Shown: piece after piece, positions 1 to 11,519 of the stretch
How positions within the stretch are numbered: the stretch's first letter is position 1
Layout: every line of letters starts with the position of its first letter
The notes under the pieces: model-generated
Databases searched by the model: none
What the model saw: only the letters and a program-made list of their open reading frames with translations
Told to the model about the DNA's origin: nothing
Position numbers and translations under genes: made by a program
NCBI RefSeq assembly: GCF_016920785.2
Contig: NW_024609880.1
Span: forward strand, 53,634,121-53,698,120
Reading direction: 5' to 3'
Origin: Ixodes scapularis
Lineage: Eukaryota; Arthropoda; Arachnida; Ixodida; Ixodidae
Length of the DNA: 64,000 bases

Positions 1-2299
1 TCCAATGGTGCTGCAGGAAATCAAAACATACACTGCTAGAGTGAGGCTATTGTCGGCAAAGCCTTAAAAAATGAGAATGCGGTTCTCTGACGCAGTATTC
101 AGTGAGACTAATATATGAGGACCTTCCAAATGTCAACAACTAGTATTGTAAAAAAAAAAAGAAAAAAAGCTTTATCATGCTGACAAAGACTGGAGAGCAC
201 GAAATGTGTTGTGAATGAGCTGGGCATGTGATATGTGTACATGTGATGTCACAAAACGTCTTAGTGTATCGCAACCATGGTGTAGGAAGACTGAGATGGA
301 GTAATGCCATCTCCGGAGGCGTCAAACTTTCGTCCCCATTTTTTGTGCGCACCACCAATGGTGCCACGGGCGTTGAGGCCAACGACGTCCGTCTGCTACG
401 CGCTGAGTGAAACGCTTGGCAAGTGCAGCGAAGCTTTGCACGTGCTGAACTGAATGTTGTAGTTAAACATGACACTTTTTAGGTGGCGGGGGATATACCT
501 GGCGTTACATATGGCTATTCAAATAAACATATAAATGAAGGGCTCTTGGCCGGTATAAATTTTAATGTTCATGCATATGGCGCTTGCTTTCTTTGTTGAA
601 GCAAGAAACGCATATGTGCTCTACTGTGAAATTTTTGAACATTGATGCGTGTTCACAGCAGACCTTCAGGTTCAAGTGCACTGTGCTCTTTATAAAATTA
701 AAAAAAAAAAAAGATTATGTTATCGGCATACTTTTTAAGACATATTGTACATGTTCATGGACCACACCTACACACACTGTAAACTATACTTTATTTTTTG
801 CGGGCTCAATATTTTGCGAGTTTAGCAAAGTGTGGTTTTCAGGGATATTTCTCCAATTGGGGTGGTACACTATGTACTATGTATTTGTCACCATGGGGAA
901 ACCTTTTCACGGGATCTATTTTTTGCAATATTATTAAAGTTGCGAAATTCACGAAAATGAGGTTCTCTCAAAAGTTAGGTCGTTTATAGTATGTGAAAAG
1001 TACTTGCAGCTGGCGTGCTACTTTTTCTATCGCATGATTAAGCCAAAACGGTATATTAAAACTCTCTAATGGAGTTTACCGGAAGACAAGTCTCACTGAA
1101 CTTTAGTTCCTGTTTACAAACACAATGAGATGGACACGGCATAGATAAGTTTTGATGTGTGGATTTTGTTCATTCTGCAGAAAACTAATTTGTTGGCGTA
1201 ATTTACAAAGCTACTTTAGAAAAGAGCAACATTTGGCAAAAAAAGTTCAAAATAGTATTTAAAAAGTAGCTTTGCATAACAATCAGAAAAGCCTGAACAG
1301 AAGAAGAGGTTTAATTAGGCAGACAGTTTGCCAATTTCTTCCTGAAATGTTTGCTTATTAAGCCTGCTTGGCTCTTCAAACTTTTTTGGTCATTCCAGGA
1401 GAGGTGGTGGTGGTCTACTGGACTACCTTTGACAGCTTGCACAGATTTTGAGTTTTGTTTGCCTCGTTAAGTTTAAGCCGTTCACAATGCTGATGCATTT
1501 GCATCGCAACAAAGTAATGTAAACCTTGCACCATGATGTCCACTTTATGTTCGTGGTAAGGAAACGACGAGTGGAAAATGTTCAGTACATATTCGGTGGT
1601 TATGTTGTATGCATATTTCTGAATTCTTTCAATTCTTTTAGAATTGCAAACAATGTGAGAACTCGTGTTGGCTGGTGGCATGTGAGCTCCCTGAGCACTC
1701 CTTTGCTGAAAAAAACTAACAATCGTCGGGTCTTTTTTTTTTTTTTTTCTGTTTTTTTGCTGGGTAGCTGGAACAGCCCGGGAACTTCATTGGCCCCTCA
1801 TCTTTCTTGAGAGCGGCTTTCCAGAGTGCACTTACGAGGACGAGGCCCTTGCAGATAGCTTCCCACGATTTGGTCACAAACTTTTATTCTAAGTGTTTCT
1901 TGCAGACCGAAATATCTTGGCTGCAGCAGGCAGTCTTTACTTGGGATTGCATGACGCCATACTTTCAGGGAGTCCTCTTCCTTGGGAGCAGTAAAAAGGG
2001 AGAGCTTCTCTGTGCATGTATTGTATCCTGCGTTACTGCGTGGTGCGAAGCACTTCTTCCCTATTATTGGCAACTTCTGGAAGCTAACCCCCTGGAAACA
2101 AAGCAAGAACCCCACGAAAACCGCTTAAAACTGCGCATTGTTGTAGCCCGGCGCACCCTACCGCTCATAAAAAAACGGCCTCCTCAGCCTCCGGATTGGT
2201 GGCACGCCCTGGCGACGGGAGAGAATCGCGTTCCGATCTTTGACATGGCAGCTCTTCGGCGGAGGCGCAGTGTTACGCCACCTGAAGATTTTCTATCCC

Positions 2300-2515
2300 T
2301 GTTATCATGACGTCTTGGTGTCACATGACATCATGATGTTACTTTACATTAGATTCACGTGGTGTCATGAAATCAAGTTGTCATGCGACATCAGGGTGTC
2401 ATTTGACACCATGGTGTCACATGACTAGTTTCATGGAGTTACATGGTTTGTGGAGTCACGTGACATTAGGATGTCATGTGACATGGTGTCGTGGAATGAC
2501 ACAGTCCTTCATGAC
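2300..2515. repeat. minisatellite with core TGTCACATGACATCA
   Basis: About a dozen degenerate copies of a 15-25 bp unit built around the near-palindrome TCACATGA and ATGACATCATGATG. The same motif makes the array at 3336-3600, and a related TCACGTGA array lies at 29763-30105. Confidence 0.85.
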
Positions 2516-2714
2516 GATTCTTCGACAATTTTCTTATAGAATTTGGCTGATAAAATAGGTTTTGTGTTAAAAATGTATGTTACACTTGACCCTTAATCGC
2601 TAGGCTTAGCAAGAATGTTTACTAACAGTGCAGGCTACAAGACTTGTTGTAGCGAACAACTTGCCTTTGTTTTTCTTTTCTACCTCGTTATAACGAAGTC
2701 ACACAGAAGGGTTA

Positions 2715-2864
2715 AGGCTCGTTCACACGGTTGCGTCTACTGCGTTGTGTTACGATGCGTCGTGCAGCACAGCGCCTCCCCATTGGCTCAATATAAGGTC
2801 GCCATAGCAACAGCTCAACGCAGGCAGTCTTAACGCAGTCAAATGCAACTGTGTGAACAAGCCT
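2715..2864. mobile_element. PIF/Harbinger-like MITE, TTA target duplication
   Basis: Terminal inverted repeats AGGCTCGTTCACA and (reverse complement of the right end) AGGCTTGTTCACA bound a 150-bp element. TTA directly flanks both ends (2712-2714 and 2865-2867). AGGC..GCCT ends with a TTA/TAA duplication recur at 10925, 46042 and 56599, which supports the boundaries. No coding capacity. The superfamily name is inferred from the 3-bp TWA duplication. Confidence 0.75.
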
Positions 2865-2960
2865 TTAGAGGTTTCCTTGCAGCAATACGGCTTCAGCAGC
2901 ACTGTTCCTAAACAAAGCTTATGTACAGTGTCTCTAGACTTGCGCCGTGACGCTGTGCAG

Positions 2961-3250
2961 GACGATGCAAACCGCACGGGGGGCAAGTGGATCGTGCGTC
3001 TGCGCAAGGGCCTGGCCTCCCGCTGTTGGGAAAACCTGATCCTGGCCATCCTGGGCGAGCAGTTCATGGTTGGCGAGGAAGTGTGCGGTGCGGTGGTATC
3101 CATCCGCTTCCAGGAGGACATAGTGTCCATCTGGAACCGGACAGCCAGTGACTCCCAGACCACCATCCGCATCCGGGACACCCTCCGCAGGGTCCTCAAC
3201 CTACCCATCAACACTGTTATGGAGTACAAGACCCACACCGACAGCCTGAG
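2961..3250 (+). CDS. EIF4E2: 4EHP (eIF4E type 2) C-terminal exon, partial gene
   Basis: This exon encodes about 97 residues of the eIF4E homologous protein 4EHP, which binds the mRNA cap without recruiting eIF4G and represses translation. It starts at DDANRTGGKWIVRLRKGLAS after a CAG acceptor at 2958-2960 and runs through CWENLILA, GEQFMVGEE, CGAVVSIRFQEDIVSIW and RRVLNLP to YKTHTDS. From family knowledge, the Arg of SIRF and the Trp of SIWN correspond to eIF4E Arg157 and Trp166, which contact cap phosphate and the methylguanine. The sequence is much closer to 4EHP than to canonical eIF4E. The exon corresponds to more than one human exon. Its 3' boundary is unusual: the only position that keeps phase with the exon at 4114 is CTGAG|GCACTC, a GC donor. 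Read-through would instead end at a TAA at 3273-3275 after about eight extra residues. Confidence 0.88.
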
Positions 3251-3335
3251 GCACTCACCCCTTTCTCTCTTTTAAAGCAATAGCTTTGTGTGGAAACCCT
3301 CCACGCACCTTGCTTGCTCATGTTGGTCGCACCGC

Positions 3336-3600
3336 ATGGCGTCAATGTCACATGAGATCACAATGTTACGTGACGTCATGGTGTCATATGAGATCAGTGC
3401 CACATGATGTCATGGTGTCACATGGTGCCACAGTGTCATGCAATGTCGAAATATCACATGTCATGTGATGTCACAATGTCACTTGACCTCATTGTGTGAC
3501 ATGGCATCAAGGTGTTATTTGACATCACAATGTCACATATCACAGTTTCATGTGATGTCGCAGTATCACGTGTCACATGACGTCATTGCGTGACAGGATG
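3336..3600. repeat. minisatellite (GTCACATGA/GACGTCA) in the last 4EHP intron
   Basis: Tandem degenerate units such as TGTCACATGAGATCACA, TTACGTGACGTCATGG and TGTCATATGAGATCA. Most units are self-complementary around TCACATGA or GACGTC. It lies inside the intron 3251-4113 and is the same family as the array at 2300-2515. Confidence 0.85.
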
Positions 3601-4113
3601 TTACAGCTTTTGCCGCTGGCAGGGAAATGTTTCCGCTAAATTCCGATAAAAAGACTGCTTGTTAAAAACTCCATCATGTGCTATCACACTTTCATGGCAC
3701 TTGACTGAATGTCTTAAGCCAGGAAATTTTTCCTTTCGTTGTTTTTTGTCACCCCTATCAAGAATGTGAAAGTACCAAAAGCATGCAAATGACCAAGTGT
3801 TTTTTTTTGCATGTTGATGAGAGGAGACAATAGAACATGGCCGTAAAACATCATTTCCGTCAGCCAAGAAAGACGTGTGTGCAGAGAAACTGTGCCGCAC
3901 ATATCTCTAAGGACTGGCCTTTACATGTTAAAGGTTTTGGAAAAAGCGTAGAATGGCTGATTTTTGCTGAATCAAAGGTTACAAGTGAAGTTTGTGCCTG
4001 ATCTCTAATGCCTTGGGGACTATTTCTCAGGGTTAATAAATTGTGAGGAAGTCATTCTCTGGTCTTTTGTCTGAGCGACATCATTGATGTGCCATTGTTT
4101 TTTTGTCCTCCAG

Positions 4114-4156
4114 GGATAACTCCAGTTTCCGGAACACTGACATCTTCCTCAGATGA
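4114..4156 (+). CDS. EIF4E2: 4EHP terminal exon (DNSSFRNT-type C-terminus)
   Basis: After a strong acceptor (a T-rich tract then CCTCCAG ending at 4113), G completes the split Arg codon and the frame reads DNSSFRNTDIFLR and then TGA at 4154-4156. As I recall it, one vertebrate 4EHP isoform ends in a closely similar DNSSFRNT tail attached after THTDSIK, so both the position and the phase of the join are conserved. A second frame across 4114-4282 is also open, but it is not in phase with the upstream exon. A poly(A) signal candidate ATTAAA follows at 4257-4262. Confidence 0.7.
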
Positions 4157-4256
4157 CAAGCATGGAGTCCCTGTGCTGGACATGAAATTTGCTGACTCAT
4201 GGGACAGATCATTTGGAGACGACACTGTGCCATTCCTTTGTGGTTTGGAGATGTTC

Positions 4257-4262
4257 ATTAAA
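4257..4262 (+). promoter_or_regulatory. candidate poly(A) signal ATTAAA for 4EHP
   Basis: ATTAAA about 100 nt after the 4EHP stop codon. An AATAAA at 4453-4458 is an alternative. Confidence 0.4.
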
Positions 4263-4283
4263 ACCACAGAATGTTGTTATTAA

Positions 4284-5172
4284 CTTCTGGGTTGTCTGCT
4301 GATTATGGCATTGCTGAAACATGCACGTTTTTTTTTTTTTTTTAGAGCTGGTTTTTTTTTTTTAATTTTCTGGACTTCTGCAATGTTGAGGAACTTTTGA
4401 TAGGGTGTGGTGTTTTGGTCACTAAAGCTTTAGAATCAATTTGTTAAGCATAAATAAAAGTAAGTATTCAATTGCTGAGATATTTGGAACGCTGAGTTGG
4501 CTCCGATTTTGCAATTTCTCAGTATTAATCTCCGAAATGATAATAATAGTAATAATAATAATTTTATTTGCTTTTGCAGATAAAGGAGGTATTGACACAC
4601 AAGACAGATAATGACATTGCATTAAATGCTGCTGCTGGTCACGTGCACTACAGTCTGACGGGTTAAGAGTGCAGGGGACGCTCCACCCACAAAGCCCTCC
4701 ACTTTTTCCACTTTAGCAAAGTGAAGGCTGGAAAGAAGGCAAAGATAGGTTGTCCTGCATTTGCTCTGGTAAAGTAAAGAGAGCAGGACTTTCTGGGGGG
4801 AGCTATGCTAGCATTTCTGAAATTGGAAAACAGCGCGCAAAAAGACGAAGACGACGAGAGAAGAGCACAGCGCTTGTCCTGTGCTCTTCTTTCGCCGTCT
4901 TCGTCTTTTTGCGCGCTGTTTTCCAATTTCAGAAGTCATGAACAAACTCGCTTGCATCGCCACCTTATCCTAGCATGCCTTGGGCAAAGTTTTCTGTCCT
5001 GTGGCTTGAAAGGTTAACAGCAAAGTCTGAAAGGAAGGCTTGAAGTGATTAAATTAGTCTGAACCTCGCAAAGACTCGAAAGTGATCTCCATTGACCAGT
5101 AGAGCCCTGACCACATGAAGCTAGATAGACTAATTTGATATTTTTGAGGTATCGTCAGTATCGTTGCATACA
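4284..5172. other. intergenic, repeat fragments
   Basis: No gene seen. It holds poly-T runs (4329-4345), an (AAT)n tract near 4540-4560, a fragment of the tick-like repeat CTTTAGCAAAGTG (about 4680-4800, related to 15880-15980 and 23125-23280) and the hairpin at 4815-4934. Confidence 0.5.
4815..4934. repeat. near-perfect 120-bp fold-back palindrome
   Basis: TTCTGAAATTGGAAAACAGC at the left end is matched by its reverse complement at the right end, and the arms (GCGCGCAAAAAGACGAAGAC) continue almost to the centre, where GAAGAGCACA..TGTGCTCTTC closes the loop. It is probably a non-autonomous fold-back element. The arms share their style with the element at 50509-50755. Confidence 0.85.
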
Positions 5173-5229
5173 GGTGTAAACAGGGGCGGATTTAGAGGGG
5201 GGGTCCGGATGTCCTGACCATACCTCGGC

Positions 5230-5600
5230 AAACTCACTCATGAACTCGCTCACTCACGCTCACTCACACTCACCGCGTGATTGTGAGTGGCTGTGAGCGA
5301 GTTCGTGAAGTTTGAAGAGTTCATGATGTGATTGTGAGTGACTTCATGAACTCGGATCAGCTCATGATGTGATCGTGAGCGACTTCATGAGCGTGATGAG
5401 TTCATGACGAGACGGTGAGTGACTTCGTGAGCGTGATGAGTTCATGATGGGGTGGTGAATGACTTCGTGAGCGTGATGAGTTTGTGATGGGATTGTGAGT
5501 AGCATCGTGAGCGTGATGGGTTCGTGATCTGATGGGGAGTGAACCTGTGAAATCTGAAACGTTCGTGATTGTGAGTGAGTTCATGAGTTCATTCAGACGC
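5230..5600. repeat. left subterminal tandem array (GTGAGTGACTTCATGAGCG)
   Basis: Roughly 45-bp units containing GTGAGTGACTTCGTGAGCG followed by TGATGAGTTCATGATG are repeated, with degeneration, just inside the left end of the hAT-type element. The same vocabulary (GTGAGTG, CATGAG, GTGATG) makes the right array. Confidence 0.8.
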
Positions 5601-6235
5601 TGAAATGTGTTTGGCTGTTGGCGTTTCTTGCGAAAGTTGTGCGGCTTGACTTTGGAGAGCTGAGTGGCGCCGCGAAAGAGGGGGAGGGGGGGGAGGGATA
5701 TTGATGGCAAGGGTGGTGCGAACCGCGCGGGTGGTGGAGTGTTTTTTTTTTTTTTTTTTTTTTTTTTGTAAACGTGCGACTGTTGTGTTTGGTTGTGTTT
5801 TTATTGCGTTTCCGTGCTTGAGCAGATGGATGAGCTTGAGGGGGCGTCGCAGAAGCAAAGCTGTAGAGAGGTTTTTGTGTAGTCGGCATGGATTACGGCG
5901 CCTTCCGCGCGTAAAAGAGGAGAGTCGTGGGCTGGGGAGGTGGCGTTCGCAGTGCAAGGAGCTGAAGTTTGTTTGCCAGCAATTTCATGGCGATTGATTG
6001 AAAGCACGTTTATTGTCGAGTTGTGTTCGCGCAGCCTTTGGAACGTTTGAAGTGCTGTGTGCATCACGCACATCGGGCTGGGCAAAAACCGGCGATAGCG
6101 GGGCTTGTATACCTATAGAAATGGAGTCATCGAAGATAGCGGGCGAGAATATTTACTTCCGCTGCCACAAGCTGGGAGGGGAGGGGGCGGGGGGGGGGGG
6201 CGTGGCACTAGAAAGGTCGCGTTTAGCGCAATGTC

Positions 6236-6852
6236 TAGCGTTACGTCCTGCGGAAACCGAAATAAAAATTAAAGTTACGTCCGAGGTAAGTTTACCCCAA
6301 GGCTGCGAGTTACGTCCGACGTAACCCAATATGAAAATTAAAGTTACGTCCGACTGAACACGAAATAAAAATTAAAGTTACGTCCGACCGAACTCGATAT
6401 AAAAATTAAAGTTACGTTCGACCGAACTCAAAATAAAGAGTGAAGTTACGTCCGACGGAGCCCGATATAAAAATTAAAGTTACGGTAAATGGATAGGTGG
6501 GCTAGTTGGTAGATGTTTAACTTGCGAAGCGCCTAAAAAACGAGGACACGAGGACGACGAGATAGGACCAAGCGCTTTTAACCGATCAACGAATGCTGCA
6601 TCGGACGTAACGTAGTAATAATTCACGATATCTTTTCGTTTACATCATGTATAGGTCGTAAAGTGTAACATTCAGTAAGGTTGCGTTGGTTACACAGGAC
6701 ATAACGTAAGCTTTTATTTCCGTCTACTTTAATGTTTACTTTAACTTTAATTTTGATTTCGAATTCCGTCGGACGTAACTCGAAACCTTGGGGTAAAATG
6801 ACTTTGGACGTAACTCTAATTTTTATTTTGGTTTCCGTCGGCAGTAAAGCTA
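6236..6852. mobile_element. fold-back element with tandem TTACGTCCGAC repeats in its arms
   Basis: The left arm begins CTAGCGTTACGTCCTGCGG and the right arm ends CCGTCGGCAGTAAAGCTAG. The arms share CGGAAACC(G/A)AAATAAAAATTA and a TTACCCCAAGG block in inverted orientation. Between 6330 and 6485 the left arm has expanded into four to five tandem units of about 34 bp (AAATAAAAATTAAAGTTACG plus TCCGAC). The centre holds a TGGGCTAGTTGGT-type insertion (6498-6590). Confidence 0.75.
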
Positions 6853-8565
6853 GAAGCAAGGAACGTGGTAATCACGTTTCCGAGCACGAGTCCACGGACA
6901 AAACGATGTCCGCGCTCAACTCCTGCTATACTTCGTCTAACCTTAGCATGGACTACTGTTAACCGGGAATGCTAAAAGCGCGAACTAGTTGCTTCGGATG
7001 AAGCTTGGTCGTCTGCACGAGACGATCTGCAGGCTGGTATTTATCGCACAGAAATCTTACATACTGTATTCTTTTAACGACATACTTGTGAACCTGATAA
7101 TGGGTTCACAATCGTTTCCTAACTAACTCGCCTAGCTGTATTCTTTCCATTCTAAAGAGCTATTAACAAAACGATATGTTTTATAAGCTAGCATTGAACA
7201 CTTTAGTATCTTAAAGGAGGCATGAAACCGTTTTCGCCTGTTCCGGCTTGCGTGCAATTTGGGGTTGTTTTTTTGCACATGTCTTTTTCGCACAATCATG
7301 CCTTTATGTTTGATACACGTTGTACGATTTTAAGTAAGCTTTTGTTGTTGCGTCGTCGCTTGTGCGGCCATAAAAGTGCGGTGGAAGCTACGGTGCTTAA
7401 CGTTAGAGCTGAGACATCGCAAGCGAAATCTTATCATATTAATTGGGTTTTAATTCCCAATTTCCACATATACTTGAAATTTTCGATTGCAAGGTCACTC
7501 GTGCGGCAAGAAAATATTAATAATAAATCGTGAATGGCACTTGAACTACGAGCTATCTTTACTGGCTTTATGCCACAGGAGAACAAATATTACATGCACA
7601 ATCGCACAACGTAATGTCGGCTTAATTCGGAGACATTCCGAAAGATCCCCAGATGGTCGAAATTAATCCTCAGCTCTCCGCTGGGGCGTACAGATGCCCT
7701 TCGTCGAACTCGTAAACGTTTTTTTTTTTTTTTTTTTTTTTTTATTTGAGGCGCGTGATTGAGTTGTGCATTGGCAGCACACGGACGAATGCAGTTCTCA
7801 CATAAGCCAGAAGTACAAGCAGCGACACATACGCCTATATCCTTCGATAAATAACGATTCGTGATTCCTAAAAGTCGACAAACATTGTTCTTCAGACGTG
7901 CGAGAAACGTAAAGGCAGTACGTGCTAGAACGAAAACATTGTGTCTCGATCGATAGCTCATTCCAATACAATTCAGTGCTGCGCCGCCATTTGTTTCCAA
8001 GAGCCCACGAAGCGTGCACCTGCTCATTGGCACTTCTTTTTTTTTCGAATATAAGACATATGAAGCACATCGAGGGTTAAAGTGCCTCAATGTTGCTTGT
8101 GCGCTGCGCCAGCACAGCACCATTGAGGAACTCTATCAAGGGGCTTTAACCAGCACACTTACAAGCAGGGTGGAGAAAAAAGGAGTTTATTTAAATCACA
8201 TAATTTCTTGCTGCCTCAATTTGTATGAACCCTTTCCGCCAAATATTATTCTGAAAAACAGCATTTATTTTGATTTGGAGTTTCCGTCATTCGGTAGTTT
8301 TAATTTAAACGCTTATGTGTGACTGATATTGAATAATCAGAAGGGAAGAATCATTTTTTGGCACGGCGAAGAAAAAAATAAGTGGTCCACGTCTGAGGTG
8401 AGTACAAATCAGTCTATGAGGAAACAGCTTGAACATTAAACACTTACACGCAGACAGGGGAGGACATACACAGAGCTGACCATCAACTATTTAATACTTC
8501 TTCTTCCTCCACCTCCTCTTCTTCGTAGTTCCTTCGAGCATTCCATGATTGCGAGATAGAATGGG
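6853..8565. other. non-coding interior of the hAT-type element
   Basis: No gene recognised. Positions 7618-7690 carry the downstream part of a tick-like SINE/repeat (AAGATCCCCAGATGGTCGAA then ATTAATCC), and 7721-7743 is a poly-T run. The rest is anonymous. Confidence 0.4.
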
Positions 8566-8567
8566 GG

Positions 8568-8712
8568 GGATCGGTGGCCGAGTGGGCTAAAGCGCACACC
8601 CTGCTCGACGCGCGTGGAGCGAAAGCTCGCGCTGCACCGTACCGGCGTGCGGTCGTGCATCACTACTGCGTGGTGCACGTTAAAGACCCCAGGCTAGCAG
8701 TCGTACTGCACT
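8568..8712 (+). mobile_element. tRNA-like SINE head
   Basis: The segment opens GATCGGTGGCCGAGTGGGCT, whose GTGGCCGAGTGG matches the A box of Ser/Leu-type tRNAs. It is followed by GCGTGGTGCACGTTAAAGAC, a sequence characteristic of tick interspersed repeats. No intact tRNA fold or canonical GGTTCGAATCC B box is present, so this is a tRNA-derived repeat rather than a tRNA gene. Confidence 0.6.
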
Positions 8713-10924
8713 GGCTAAATTGCTCATCTACAGTGTGTAACAATATCGCCATGTTCTGGCAGACTAAACTCCTGCTGTATAAACAAAACTAATTTGTTTT
8801 TTATTTTGAGATAGAATGCAATTTTAGAATTTTTTTTTAAAGAACAAAGCATAATAAGGAGTACATATATAAAATAAATAACAGACGAAAGAAAAATAAG
8901 AAAAATATACTACACAAACGAAAACTAAAAATTAAAAAAAAAAAAAAAAAAATTCTGCAAATGCCCAAGCAGATCTCATACATTTCTAATTTCGAGTCAC
9001 AGACATCAGTATCCCGAGGATGTTTTTTGAGAAATTCTTCCCATGACTGCCCTCACGAGCAACGTTACTGGAGCAAGCTCAGTTTCACAGCTCTGCCTGT
9101 GACGTGGGCTCAGTGGCGGTCACGAGAACTCGCAGCGAGTCGAGTCTTGTTTCCGGATCGTCTAGCCCGCGAAGCTTCAATAGCAATACTCGAGTTTGAG
9201 CGAGTTGGCAATTCATACTAATATTTCACAGCGCAAGGAAACAGACGCGCACAAAAATAAATTTCAAACACTCAAAGAACACTCACAACGCGCCGACTCT
9301 GATCTCTGTGGTGTGTTACACTTCATCTTCATTACCTTTTTTTTTTCTTTCTTTTGCTAATATACACATGCAAGTAAAAAATAAAAGGAAGAAAAGAAAA
9401 AGCAAAAAAGAAGCTCTCAACGCGGTGGTAGTAGACGACGCGCGGGACCGGGAAGCAAGATCCGACTGCAGCGCCGCTAGTTTTCGTGACCGCCACCTGG
9501 GCCACTCGCCTTTGCAGGCGAGAATAGGGAGCTGCGAAACTGAGCTTGCTTTAGTAACGTTGCTCACGAGTCAGTGGCCCTACTAGTCCAAAGCCGCAAC
9601 ACACCGTAAAAATTGTTTTTACGGTGTGTTGCTTGTCCGGCTTTCCCAGAGCATTTCGAATTCCCGCTACTCCTAGCTCTGTCAGCGCAAGTGAAGAGAT
9701 TAAAAATATCAGGAGAGGACTCTCCTCCACAAGATAATTGCTTGCGGAAGCTACGGGGCTGACGTCATTCTCTTTTTTAATCGTGTTTTCTCATTTATAA
9801 AATATTGCGTTAAACATTATACTTGTACTTTCAGTTGAAACATGGCCCACTCTAAATTAGCCACTCCACGTCCGTTGTGACATGTCTTTCAACACGATCA
9901 ATTGCTCAGACTTCCCTATCTGCAACGATTTCCAAAAATAGTACCGTCTTCCATTCCTTCTTTTTTTTCTATAAAATTAATTTTCTATGTTCGCACTACT
10001 GCTACAATTCAACACCACTGAAAGCGTTTCCCATGCTGAGACTGCGAACACATGCTCTAAATTGCCTGACCCTTTTTGATTGAGAAACCATGCTTTTTTT
10101 TTTTAAACAAACAAACGAAAAAAAAAAAAAACTTTCTTTTAGGTCTTGTTATTTAGAGATTGATAAAAAGAGTTTGTTCTTTTTAATACAGTGATGAATC
10201 ACAGGCGTAATAGAATACCGATGAATGAGAAATGTTTCCATAACGCTCCTTGTAACCTCAAATTTCAGTGGGCTCGCTCAGAGCGAAGTGGCGAAGCGAA
10301 AACGAATCTCCATATTGTGTTATCTCGAGGTCGGCTTATTTTAGCTATATCTAGCGGATCACAAGCTCCACCCATCTGCCGAACTTTCTCAGCATATGGC
10401 TCGGATATATGGAGCTCTATGCCGCTAGTTAGCGAAAACGGGCAAAAATGGGTCCCAGTTTCCCAAGACCACTTTAGAAAAAATAACGTTTGAAGAAGAT
10501 AACGGTTGGTTACCTTGGTTATGGTGTACTAGAACTGGGCAGTGTGTCGTCCGCGCCGAGAAGCAACGGAGGGAGGAGGTCGGCGCAGCGATGACGGAGC
10601 GCAAGGACGCCAGGGGGCGCTGCGGGTAACAGGCGTGCTCCTTCCCGCTCGGATTGCCGCGTGGTCGTACTGCCTGTGATCGCGTGGTTCGCGTCGTCGC
10701 CTTGTTTTACTGCAGTTTTTTTTTTTTTAATGCTTGAGTGAAATGGATTGTGATCGGTGCCGTTCAGTGGGATGTAGACAACGCGTGCAATGACGGAAAA
10801 ACGGCGGGATAAGAGAGACGGGACGTGTTTTGTGTCGGGGCAGTGATTTCCCTACACCCCTCTACGGGGGTGCACTCCCCCCTTGTTTTTCCGAAAGCGC
10901 CCCTTTAATTCGCAACGACTCTTA
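8713..10924. other. AT-rich non-coding interior of the hAT-type element
   Basis: No gene seen. It holds poly-A/T runs (8934-8952, 10097-10131), a short perfect hairpin around 9599-9631 (ACACCGTAAAAA..TTTTTACGGTGT), two related GTGACC/GGTCAC blocks at about 9110-9130 and 9485-9505 in inverted orientation, and a CpG-rich patch at 10540-10700. Confidence 0.45.
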
Positions 10925-11315
10925 AGGCCCGTTCACACTCTTGCGACTGCTTGCGACCTCTTAAACCTGGGTTCCTTAAAACTTGTTAAACCAGAAAACA
11001 CACTGGCGCCATCTATTGGGAAGCAGTGTAAACCCGGCGGTCCGGCATATTTTTTTTTATTTCTCGCGCATTATCCTTCCTTTCTTGGCTCGAAAAACTT
11101 TTGACAATGTTATAAACGAGCCTTTCTATGGGTATTACGCACATTTGACCTCGAAAATCCCGCAAAACCTTCGCTCTTGTGAAATGCAGTTCCAGGGTCA
11201 CCGCATAGATGGCGCCACAATGTCAGTGTGTTCCCTCATTCTAAAAACATTTATGAAGTTGTAAAAGATCTCGTCTCTCTCAGTCGTACTCGGTCGCAAG
11301 AGTGTGAACGGGCCT
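10925..11315. mobile_element. PIF/Harbinger-like MITE, TTA target duplication
   Basis: Long inverted repeats: AGGCCCGTTCACACTCTTGC at the left and the exact complement at the right. The element is flanked by TTA (10922-10924 and 11316-11318). It is 391 bp, without a transposase frame, and nested within the hAT-type element. Confidence 0.8.
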
Positions 11316-11338
11316 TTATATTCTGAATGCCCCCCGAA

Positions 11339-11365
11339 CCCCCCCCCCCCCCCCCCCCCCCCCCC
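11339..11365. repeat. poly-C tract
   Basis: About 27 consecutive C residues just right of the MITE. More C/G tracts occur at 11541-11554, 11788-11810 and 43516-43545. They are i-motif/G-quadruplex prone and also a likely place for assembly error. Confidence 0.8.
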
Positions 11366-11519
11366 TCCCTAACCTCAATTCCTGGGGCCCGTGTCGGGTT
11401 GCAACAGTGGCTACCGGTCCTGCAAAGAAGCCCGTTCCCTTTTTCGTGCCCCTCTCGATTTCGATCGGCGTCAGTCGTCGTCCCGCAACATTAAAAGGAG
11501 TGACAGGGAGACTCTGCTT

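Larger units (their letters stand above)
1..2960. other. presumed 4EHP intron / upstream sequence without recognisable exon
   Basis: I see no coding exon here. The preceding 4EHP exon, which should end in a Met-Trp-Glu motif (the Trp-Glu pair that stacks on the cap), is not present, so it must lie left of the window. The stretch is AT-rich with poly-A/T runs (683-712, 1731-1748), a PIF/Harbinger-like MITE (2715-2864) and a palindromic minisatellite (2300-2515). An open frame at 1807-2310 has no recognisable family. Confidence 0.5.

Noticed and set aside
1807..2310. 167-codon open frame on the plus strand
   Set aside because: No recognisable domain, lies in presumed 4EHP intron next to a minisatellite, and its C-terminal part is low-complexity Arg/Pro; better explained as chance.
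8568..8650. possible tRNA-Ser/Leu gene
   Set aside because: A box is present but no canonical B box, and I cannot form a cloverleaf; tail matches an interspersed repeat, so called SINE-like.
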